In this document: one piece after another, positions 57,927 through 64,000 of the stretch
Layout of the letters: each line of letters begins with the position of its first letter
Position numbering within the stretch: the stretch's first letter is position 1
Source of the DNA: Alphaproteobacteria bacterium
GTDB taxonomy: Bacteria; Myxococcota_A; UBA796; GCA-2862545
Length of the DNA: 64,000 nt
Assembly (NCBI GenBank): GCA_020632885.1
Contig: JACKEQ010000004.1
Location: forward strand, 62,001-126,000
Direction of reading: 5' to 3'
Made by a program: the position numbers and the translations under genes
The notes under the pieces: model-generated
What the model was told of the DNA's origin: nothing
The model's database searches: none
The model's input: the letters and a program-made list of their open reading frames with translations, nothing else

Positions 57927-59206
57927 TGCGTCTGGCCCTGCTGGCGCTCGTGGCGTGCGCTCCGGACGTCGCCCGGGGTCCCGTGGCGTTCGCGGACCAG
58001 GAGGCTCCCGTCCGCATGCTCGAGGTCGAGGGTGGTGCCGAGGTGGCCGTCACCCTCGGGGTCCTGGCGGGCTCGGCCTACGATCCACCCGGCCGGGAGG
58101 GCCTGGGAGGCCTCGTCACCCGCGCGGTGGCCCTCGGGGTGCCGAGCGGCGTCGAGGTCCGTACGCACGTCGGGCGCGAGGCGGTCACGCTGTCCCTCGT
58201 CTGCCCCGAGGGCGCTGCCGAGCCCTGCCTGGAGGCCGTGGCCGCCCTGGTCGCCCCGCCCGACCCCGCGCGGGTCCCCGGTGCCGTGACGGGCGCGCTG
58301 GCCGCGATGGAGGCGCCCGTCGACGACGTGCTGCTCGACGATCTCGTGCACCGCGCCCTCTACGTGGCCCACCCCTACGGCCCCGCACCGGGCGGGCGGC
58401 GCGCCACCCTCACCACCCTCCCACCCGCCCTGGTCGAGGCCCACCACCGGCGGCTCTGGGTCCGGTCGAACCTCGCGGTGGTCACCGCGGGTGTCGACGA
58501 GGCCGGACGCGGGCGGATCCGCACCGCGCTCGAGGGGGTCCCCGCAGGTCCACCGCCCGATCTCCCGCTCCAGGCTGGGGGGACGGAGGGCCCGACCCTC
58601 GTGGTGCTCGACGCACCCGACCGCCCGCTGCGCATGGCCGTGGGCCTGCCCGTGCGAGGCGACCCCGACGACCTCCCGCTCGCGCTGGCGGCCCTCGAGC
58701 GCAGCCTGGGCGCACGGGTTCGACTCGTGTCGCCCGACGGCGGTGCCCACCTGCCCACCTCGGGGGTGCCCGGCCGTCTGCAGCACGCCACGGTCTACCT
58801 CGAGCCCGACGCCACGGTCGACGACCTCCGGACCACCGTCCGTCGCCTGTGCACGGCCGACGTGCCCCTCGAGCCCGAGGACGTCGAGGAGGGCCTCGAG
58901 CTCCTGACCGCCTCTCGTGCGCTCGCCGCCCGCACGCCCTCCCTGCGCGCCGAGCAGGCAGTGCTGGACGCCCTCCTGCACCGCGCGGCCCCCACGGACG
59001 CGCACCGAGATCCCGCCGCCCTCACCGAGCTGCTGGTGCGTTCCCTGTCCACGGAGGGCCTGGTGATCGCCCTCTCGGGCGAAGGAGCTGCTGCGATGCG
59101 CGAGACGATCGAAGATCCCGGAGGCACGATCGTCGATGGATGCACGCCGCCCCCCGCGACCTTCGCGTCCGTCGCGGTGCTCACCCGCGAGGAGCTCCAG
59201 AGATGA
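57926..59206 (+). CDS. M16 peptidase-like lipoprotein lacking the zinc site
   Basis: 426 residues. Signal MRLALLALVAC (Cys11). The pattern of an M16 (pitrilysin-type) half is visible: a VTLGVLAGSAYDPPGREGLGGLVTRAVALG opening where HxxEH would be, HRALYVAHPYGPAPGGRRATLTTLPPALVEAHHRRLWVRSNLAVVTAGV in the middle, and a second M16 half. The HxxEH zinc motif is absent, so this is probably an inactive partner. M16 proteins work as heterodimers in myxobacteria; no active partner is adjacent. The stop overlaps the LEA2 gene (ATGA). Confidence 0.78.
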   Translation: MRLALLALVACAPDVARGPVAFADQEAPVRMLEVEGGAEVAVTLGVLAGSAYDPPGREGLGGLVTRAVALGVPSGVEVRTHVGREAVTLSLVCPEGAAEPCLEAVAALVAPPDPARVPGAVTGALAAMEAPVDDVLLDDLVHRALYVAHPYGPAPGGRRATLTTLPPALVEAHHRRLWVRSNLAVVTAGVDEAGRGRIRTALEGVPAGPPPDLPLQAGGTEGPTLVVLDAPDRPLRMAVGLPVRGDPDDLPLALAALERSLGARVRLVSPDGGAHLPTSGVPGRLQHATVYLEPDATVDDLRTTVRRLCTADVPLEPEDVEEGLELLTASRALAARTPSLRAEQAVLDALLHRAAPTDAHRDPAALTELLVRSLSTEGLVIALSGEGAAAMRETIEDPGGTIVDGCTPPPATFASVAVLTREELQR

Positions 59207-60042
59207 ACCGCACCCTCCTCACCCTCGTCGTGCTGCTCGCCACCGGATGCGAGGAGCTCGAGCCCTTCATCCCCACGGTCTCCTTCGACACGCTCACCGT
59301 GGACGCCATCGACTTCGAGGGCGCCCAGGTCGACTTCGTGTTCGCCGTGGAGAACCCGAACCCCATCGAGATCGGGCTCTCGAGCTTCGACTACGCGCTG
59401 GCCCTCGCGGACACGCCGCTCTTCGACGGTGACAACGCGGACGGGTTCACCCTCGAGGCGTCGGACGCGAGCGAGCTCCGGCTGCCCGTCGCGCTGAACT
59501 GGCAGAGCACCTGGGACACCGTGCAGGCCACCCGGGGCCTCGACGACGTGCCCTTCGGCCTCTCGGGCCACTTCGGGTTCGACACGCCCGCTGGCGAGGC
59601 CGAGCTGCCCTACGACGAGGACGGGAGCTTCCCGGCGCTCCGCACCCCGAAGTTCCGGCTCGCCAACCTCCGGGCCACCCGCCTGAACCTCTCCAACCCC
59701 CTCGCGCCCACCGCGGAGCTCGCCCTGGACCTCGGCGTCGACAACGCCCACGGCTCCAGCCTGTTCTTCGATCGGTTCGACTACGGCGTCGTGATCGACG
59801 GCAGGCCGCTCGCTTCGGGGCTCCTGAGCTCCTTCGAGGTGGACGGAGCCACCGAGGGGAACGTCTCCCTGCCGATCTCGGTGGACCTGCTCACGGCCGG
59901 CACCACGATCTACAGCGCCATCACGGGCGGAGGCGCGCTGGACGTCGGCCTGGACGCCACCATGGACGTCGACACGCCCTTCGGCATCCTGCCGCTCACG
60001 GTCGACGAGACGGGCGCCCTCGACGTCGTGGACGACCGCTGA
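59203..60042 (+). CDS. LEA type 2 (WHy) domain lipoprotein
   Basis: 279 residues. Signal MNRTLLTLVVLLATGC (Cys16). FVFAVENPNPIEIGLSSFDYALALADTPLFDGD and ALDLGVDNAHGSSLFFDRFDYGVVIDGRPLASG each match the LEA_2/WHy repeat with an 'NPNP' turn, so there are two LEA2 copies. These domains are found in desiccation-related and envelope proteins. Coupled to the upstream gene by ATGA. The end overlaps the next gene if CTG 60039 is its start. Confidence 0.85.
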   Translation: MNRTLLTLVVLLATGCEELEPFIPTVSFDTLTVDAIDFEGAQVDFVFAVENPNPIEIGLSSFDYALALADTPLFDGDNADGFTLEASDASELRLPVALNWQSTWDTVQATRGLDDVPFGLSGHFGFDTPAGEAELPYDEDGSFPALRTPKFRLANLRATRLNLSNPLAPTAELALDLGVDNAHGSSLFFDRFDYGVVIDGRPLASGLLSSFEVDGATEGNVSLPISVDLLTAGTTIYSAITGGGALDVGLDATMDVDTPFGILPLTVDETGALDVVDDR

Positions 60043-61106
60043 GCCTGTGGCCGCTGGTGGCCTGCCACGGGCACGACCACCGCGTCTTCCCGGTCCTGGA
60101 CGACAGCCCGCGGCCGGGAATCGAAGAACCGGTGAACAACGAGCTGGCCCACGCGCTCCGGGCGCCCGTGGAGGCGTTCGTCGTGGCCCCCGACCGGATG
60201 GTGAGCGGTCAGCCGCTCGGGGAGCCCCAGAAGGACACGGGATTCCACGCGGACGTCACCCGGGCTTTCGAGGCGCACGCGCGGCGCCGGACCGTCTACG
60301 CGGCCCTCGAGCGCCACGTGGACGCCTGGGAGCACGTGCTCGGGGCCGTCCGCGCACAGGGGCTGCCCGACGTGCTCGCCGCCGTGCCGTACGAGCTGAC
60401 GGTCTACGGAGAGGCCGCGGATGCCACATCCTGCCGGGCGGGGCCCTGGGACCTCACGCCTGAGGAGGCCCACCGCGCCTCCACGGTCCACGGTGCCCCC
60501 ACCCTGCTCCGCGACTGTCGCCTCGATGGAAGCCCCGCGAGCTGGAGCCCGAGCGAGCTGGCGACGCCGTGGCTGCACCAGGCGGCATGGTGGGACACGG
60601 AGGCCGGTTCCTGCCGGCTCGGCCCGTGCGCCATCGATCGCCGCGGCGACCTGGACGTCTCCACCCTCGCCGGCCTCGCGCTCCTCCGCGAGGCCTGGGA
60701 CCATCCCGATCTCCGGGCGACGGGGTCCGCGGTGCAGCTCACGCTCGCTGCTCGCGTGGCGGGTACCGACGACAGTCGCTGGGGGCGGCAGCGCTCCCTG
60801 AACCTCGTTCCCGCGGTCCGTCACGATCAGAGCAAGGGGTTCCCGGGCACGACCATCGTGGGGCGGAATCGTCTCTGTGCGGACCCGACCTCCACCACCC
60901 GCTGCGGCAGCGTGTTCCATGCGCGCGCCCAGCATGCACCCGCAGCGACAGTGGGCGTGCACCTCGTGGCGGTCTGCTACTACGCGCAGGAACACGGCGA
61001 TCGACCCGTCTTCGCTGCCTGGCGCCCGTGGCTCGGAGACTACTGCCGGACGATCGTGGTGCCGCACCGGAACGAGGTCCTGGCCTGGTCGGTCGGTCAC
61101 CCCTGA
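60039..61106 (+). CDS. Cys-rich exported protein of unknown function, apparent CTG start
   Basis: 355 residues from CTG 60039, which shares CTGA with the LEA2 stop; the first ordinary start is GTG 60057 (349 residues). From CTG the N-terminus is MSLWPLVAC, a plausible short lipoprotein signal with LVAC; from GTG it would lose the signal. The body is His/Cys-rich (ten or more Cys) and has no family I recognise. It may be a surface lipoprotein. A bidirectional hairpin follows at 61115. Confidence 0.68.
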   Translation: MSLWPLVACHGHDHRVFPVLDDSPRPGIEEPVNNELAHALRAPVEAFVVAPDRMVSGQPLGEPQKDTGFHADVTRAFEAHARRRTVYAALERHVDAWEHVLGAVRAQGLPDVLAAVPYELTVYGEAADATSCRAGPWDLTPEEAHRASTVHGAPTLLRDCRLDGSPASWSPSELATPWLHQAAWWDTEAGSCRLGPCAIDRRGDLDVSTLAGLALLREAWDHPDLRATGSAVQLTLAARVAGTDDSRWGRQRSLNLVPAVRHDQSKGFPGTTIVGRNRLCADPTSTTRCGSVFHARAQHAPAATVGVHLVAVCYYAQEHGDRPVFAAWRPWLGDYCRTIVVPHRNEVLAWSVGHP

Positions 61107-61114
61107 GCACGAAC

Positions 61115-61146
61115 GCCCGCCGTGACCACCAGGGGTCGCGACGGGC
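61115..61146. terminator. Bidirectional hairpin between convergent genes
   Basis: GCCCGCCGTGACC (61115-61127) pairs with GGTCGCGACGGGC (61134-61146) over 13 positions with one mismatch and one G-T pair, loop of six bases. It lies between the stops at 61106 and 61164, so it can serve both genes. Confidence 0.65.
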
Positions 61147-61163
61147 GAGCGCCGTCAGGGAGG

Positions 61164-61904
61164 TCAGGGCGTGGCGGTGTCGGTGTCCGCGTCGGTGTCC
61201 GCGTCGGCATCGGTGTCCGCGTCGGCATCGGTGTCCGCGTCCGCATCCGTGTCGGTATCGGAATCGGCGTCGGAGTCCGCGTCCGAATCGGTGTCCGTGT
61301 CCGTGTCGGTATCCGTGTCCGTGTCGGTGTCCGTGTCCGCATCACCGCCGCCCGGGGGCGTGATGTTCAGGACGAAGCCACCGCAGGTGGTCGCGTTGTA
61401 GGCATCGACCACGATCACGACCTCCTCGCCCTCCGTGACCGTGAGGGTGATGGACGACGTGAACACATCGTTGTCGAAGTCGATGTCGTCGTTGCAGGCG
61501 ATCTCGTTCGTGCGGGGCGGATCCGTGCAGGTGACCGAGAACGCCGAGAGCAGCGTGTCCTCGTTCGTGGAGCCGATCGTGTCGAACGTGTACTCGCCGG
61601 CCGCCGGGGCGGTCCACGTGTACGCGAGGTCCTCACCGCGGCTCGGTCCGAGGCCGGGGTACTGCCCACACGAGGCTGGCCAGTCGTGGTTGGCACCGCA
61701 CGTGTCGCCCGTCTGGACGGAGGCACCGACAGCGCTCCCGAGGTCGCCGTCTGTGGCCAGGGGGCACGAGAGGGGGTCGCCCGAGTCCTCCGGAGGCGGC
61801 TCCGAGGTGACGGGGACAGGCGCCGTGGGGACGACGGGGGTGGGCTCGCTCTTACACGCCGAGAAGACGAGAGCGACGGCAGCCATCGCGGCCAGACTAC
61901 GCAT
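61164..61904 (-). CDS. Lipoprotein with a PPC-like domain and a C-terminal DxD tail
   Basis: 246 residues from ATG 61904 with GGAGGAAC before it. Signal ALVFSAC (lipobox SAC), Pro-rich spacer, then a PPC-like sandwich (GEDLAYTWTAPAAGEYTFDTIGSTNEDTLLSAFSVTC, NEIACNDDIDFDND), then about 55 residues of D-T/D-S/D-A repeats to the end. Here the acidic repeat is the C-terminus, not a linker. Likely surface-exposed and calcium-binding; function unknown. Confidence 0.82.
   Translation of the reverse strand: MRSLAAMAAVALVFSACKSEPTPVVPTAPVPVTSEPPPEDSGDPLSCPLATDGDLGSAVGASVQTGDTCGANHDWPASCGQYPGLGPSRGEDLAYTWTAPAAGEYTFDTIGSTNEDTLLSAFSVTCTDPPRTNEIACNDDIDFDNDVFTSSITLTVTEGEEVVIVVDAYNATTCGGFVLNITPPGGGDADTDTDTDTDTDTDTDTDSDADSDADSDTDTDADADTDADADTDADADTDADTDTATP
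61176..61342 (-). repeat. Asp-Thr/Ser/Ala coding repeat tract
   Basis: About 165 bases of imperfect 6-base units encoding D-T, D-S and D-A at the C-terminus of the lipoprotein. Confidence 0.9.
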
Positions 61905-61997
61905 GCGGTTCCTCCTGCAACCCGCGGACGATACCTCATCGCGCCCCGATCGGCCACTGCCGTCGGCTCCGGCTATACCAGGACGAGGAGGACGCTC

Positions 61998-62570
61998 ATG
62001 CGCACCACGGTGCTCCTGCTGCTCGGCCTGGCTGGCTGCCCGGGCGGTTCCAACGCGGGCAAGACGCTCGTGTACGCCCTCGAGGCCCCCCCGGTGCCCA
62101 CACTGGACGCCGCGCGCTGCGCCCAGGACGTCGGGCTCGACGTGACGCTGGGCTTCGAGGACAGCATCGCCGTGTCCATCGACAACACGGGTAGGCGGGC
62201 CTGGCTGGCGGCGTGCACCCTCGCGGACGACGGCTCGGTGACGACGTGTGGCCTCATGAGCCCCGAGACCGAGCTCGCGCTCGACGGGTCCACGATCACG
62301 GGGGGCACGGTGGCCCGCGTGGAGATCGACGGGGACTGCTCGGGAGCGGACCTCACCCTGGACTACACGCTGGTGGTGGACGGGCCGGTGATGGACGCCC
62401 ACGTCGAGGCCACCTGGCACCTCGACAACAGCTTCGAGTGCGAGCAGCTGGAGGCGGCCATCATCCAGCAGTCCGGCCGCGGGGTGACAGGGTGCGTGGT
62501 GAGCTACGACTTCCAGGCCACCAAGCTCGCGGACTGCGATCTGGCCCTCGGTACGTGCGCCTACGAGTGA
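61998..62570 (+). CDS. Lipoprotein of unknown function
   Basis: 190 residues from ATG 61998 with GAGGA before it. Signal MRTTVLLLLGLAGC (Cys14). Beta-rich body with eight Cys, probably disulfide-bonded (LAACTLADDGSVTTCGLM, SFECEQLEA, GCVVSYDF, CDLALGTC). TATACC at 61974-61979 may be its -10. The last ten bases overlap the end of the convergent MopE-like gene. No family recognised. Confidence 0.75.
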   Translation: MRTTVLLLLGLAGCPGGSNAGKTLVYALEAPPVPTLDAARCAQDVGLDVTLGFEDSIAVSIDNTGRRAWLAACTLADDGSVTTCGLMSPETELALDGSTITGGTVARVEIDGDCSGADLTLDYTLVVDGPVMDAHVEATWHLDNSFECEQLEAAIIQQSGRGVTGCVVSYDFQATKLADCDLALGTCAYE

Positions 62571-63895
62571 GCCGCGCGGTGGGGTCGCCGTCGGACGAGC
62601 AGGAGCCCGACGGGCACGAAGACCAGCCCACCGGGTGAGCCCGACGCACAGCCGCACCCCGAGCCTCCGCCGCTGACGTCCGTGTCGGAGTCCGCGTCCG
62701 TGTCGGAGTCGGCGTCCGTGTCGGCGTCGGAGTCGGCGTCCGTGTCGGAGTCCGCGTCCGTGTCGGAGTCCGCGTCCGTGTCGGAGTCCGCGTCCGTGTC
62801 CGTGTCGCTGTCCGCATCGCTGTCGGTGTCGGAATCCGCGTCGCTGTCCGTGTCCGCATCGCTGTCGGCGTCCGTGTCCGTGTCCGTGTCCGTGTCGCTG
62901 TCGGTGTCCGTGTCCGCGTCCCCCCCGGTGTCACCGGTGTCGTCGAGGGATGCGTCACCTCCGGTGCAGTCGTCGTCCACGCCGTTGCCGGGCACCTCCG
63001 GGTGGCCCGGGTTGACCGCGGGCTCGGTGTCGTCGCAGTCACCACCGACGGTGGCGCGATCGGGACCCGGCACGCCACACACCCGCACCGGATCCGCGCC
63101 GAACCCGTCCTGATCGGCGTCCACGTACATGTCCACCGCCGCACCCACCAGGGCGTCCGCGTCGTCGCAGTCGTCGCAGAACGACACCCCGTCCACGTCG
63201 TCGTCGAAGGACCCGCAGGGCTCCAGACGTATGGTGAGCCCGTCAAGCAGGCCCGGGTCCGCCGTGGTGGTCGCCACCACCCCCGCCGAGGCGTCCAGGG
63301 TCTGGGCACCCACCACGGCCTGCCCGATGCCGCTCGCGAGCGCCCAGGGGTTCAGGGGGTCGCTCGTCCCGTACGCCATCACGATGGTGCCGGTGGCCTT
63401 GTCGAGCCGCGCCTGGGCCTCGACGCTGCCGGGGTCGCCGGGCTGGAAGCTGTAGTACTCGAGGTTCTTCCAGTACACCGTGACCGACGTGGCGTCCTCC
63501 CAGAACCGGAGGTCGCCGCCCCCGCCCGCCACGAGCGGGAGCAGGTCGACCCAGAGCACCGCGATGTGGTGCGGGTCGCCAGCGTGGCCGTCGGGGAGGA
63601 GGGCGGGCTGCGAGCTGCACACGCCACCGCCACCGAAGCCGAGCGCGCCGTTCGCGCACACCTGGAGAGTCGTGCGAACGGCCCCGTCGAACAGGAAGCC
63701 CGGCGAGAGCGGGAAGCCCGCGGCCCCGTCGTCACCCACCGGCACCACGGTCCCATTGACGCCGTACGTGGTCTGGAGGGCCGCCGTCTGCTGGAACGTG
63801 TAGGGAGACGCGTCGGGATCGCCGGTCCAGGCGACCTTGAAGGGGTCGAGGGGCGCTGCGGGCTCCCAGGCGCCGGCGACGGCGAGCAGGAGCAC
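62561..63895 (-). CDS. MYXO-CTERM exported protein with NIDO-like and MopE-like parts
   Basis: 444 residues from GTG 63895. A short signal, then a region resembling a nidogen-type beta domain (ANGALGFGGGG, HHIAVLWVDLLPLV, LRFWEDATSVTVYWKNLEYYSFQPGDPGSVEAQARLDKATGTIVMAYG). Next come MopE-like metal-binding motifs (CDDCDDADAL, DQDGFGADP, GDCDDTEPAVNPGHPEVPGNGVDDDC). About 80 residues of D-T/D-S repeats follow, then SGCGCASG, a hydrophobic helix and RRRPHR, a MYXO-CTERM tail. The protein is likely sorted to the cell surface. Convergent overlap of ten bases with the previous gene. Confidence 0.86.
   Translation of the reverse strand: MLLLAVAGAWEPAAPLDPFKVAWTGDPDASPYTFQQTAALQTTYGVNGTVVPVGDDGAAGFPLSPGFLFDGAVRTTLQVCANGALGFGGGGVCSSQPALLPDGHAGDPHHIAVLWVDLLPLVAGGGGDLRFWEDATSVTVYWKNLEYYSFQPGDPGSVEAQARLDKATGTIVMAYGTSDPLNPWALASGIGQAVVGAQTLDASAGVVATTTADPGLLDGLTIRLEPCGSFDDDVDGVSFCDDCDDADALVGAAVDMYVDADQDGFGADPVRVCGVPGPDRATVGGDCDDTEPAVNPGHPEVPGNGVDDDCTGGDASLDDTGDTGGDADTDTDSDTDTDTDTDADSDADTDSDADSDTDSDADSDTDTDADSDTDADSDTDADSDTDADSDADTDADSDTDADSDTDVSGGGSGCGCASGSPGGLVFVPVGLLLVRRRPHRAAHS
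62676..62920 (-). repeat. Asp-Thr/Ser/Ala coding repeat tract
   Basis: About 245 bases of 6-base units (gtgtcg, gagtcc, gcgtcc variants on the plus strand) coding D-T, D-S and D-A before the MYXO-CTERM tail. Confidence 0.9.
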
Positions 63896-63896
63896 G

Positions 63897-64000
63897 TCAG
63901 CCCGCCAGCACGAGGCCGTCCGCGATCAGCGAAGCGGCGTCGACGTGCCCGATGCGGTCGGTGTTGTTGCACACCTCCACGATCCCCGCGAAGAGCGCGC
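63897..64000 (-). CDS. C-terminal end of an unidentified protein (5' end outside window)
   Basis: The last 34 residues of a minus-strand gene (ending ASLIADGLVLAG) enter from the right edge and stop at TGA 63899-63897, one base before the MYXO-CTERM gene starts. The tight spacing suggests an operon. Too short to identify. Confidence 0.6.
   Translation of the reverse strand, partial: ALFAGIVEVCNNTDRIGHVDAASLIADGLVLAG

Overview
The window is very GC-rich, gene-dense bacterial DNA (about 60 genes in 64 kb, many overlapping by 1-14 bases). Several marks point to a myxobacterium-like organism (Myxococcota or a close deltaproteobacterial relative). Two exported proteins end in a MYXO-CTERM-type tail (GCGC, a hydrophobic segment, an Arg cluster). 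Four exported proteins carry long Asp-Thr/Ala/Ser (DxD) repeats, and one of them has MopE-like DCDD motifs. About 15 lipoproteins have extremely short signal peptides. This assignment is inference from sequence style, not from a marker gene. No rRNA, tRNA, CRISPR array or insertion sequence was seen.

Layout. 1-3451: the end of a DUF5682-like gene, a vWA protein and a double-SWIM zinc-finger protein, all translationally coupled. 3524-5512: a ferritin-like/4Fe-4S/double-CDGSH fusion. 5509-9797 (minus): a MacB-type export operon (ATPase, two permeases, adaptor). 9845-15566: lipoproteins, a Prc/Tsp protease and an unknown conserved-looking protein. 15597-17759: an NADH-dehydrogenase-like/SelD fusion. 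17764-19507 (minus): an AAA ATPase overlapping a PIN-like nuclease, a candidate defence pair. 19559-24666 (minus): five coupled genes resembling the Salmonella STM4011-STM4015 cluster (two radical SAM enzymes, a phosphatase-fold hydrolase, a WGR/LRR protein) with an unexpected PDZ protein. 24697-29041: an OmpA-family protein, a MYXO-CTERM lipoprotein, a TPR protein and a zinc-ribbon protein. 29046-31883 (minus): lamin-tail lipoprotein, VTC polyphosphate polymerase, DUF4956 and an HlyD-like protein.

31962-37346: BtpA protein, DNA polymerase IV with an operator-like dyad on its start codon, a zinc-ribbon membrane protein, MoxR with a degenerate-vWA partner, and two related small membrane proteins. 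37352-46259: a steroid-reductase-like enzyme, a cyclic-nucleotide-binding/methyltransferase fusion, a TerB-FHA-ABCG transporter, and several lipoproteins including a CAP-like one and a pilin-like membrane protein. 46256-53598: folK, a long TPR-like membrane protein, an NhaD-type antiporter coupled to a second BtpA, and an S24-like protein ending in a beta-clamp-binding motif. 53599-54079 is the only large non-coding gap. 54080-64000: mostly exported or lipid-anchored proteins (PPC domains, DxD tracts, an inactive M16-like protein, a LEA2 protein, a MopE-like MYXO-CTERM protein).

The most interesting signals are: (1) the ATPase/PIN pair; (2) the STM4011-4015-like cluster with its PDZ member; (3) a shared promoter/operator core at dinB and at the clamp-motif S24-like gene, suggesting a lineage-specific damage-response operator; (4) apparent CUG start codons in CTGA stop/start overlaps, and one possible AUC start; (5) a class of promoters whose -10 box ends 5-7 nt before the start codon, implying leaderless mRNAs. 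All identifications come from reading the sequence and from memory of the families; no database search was run.
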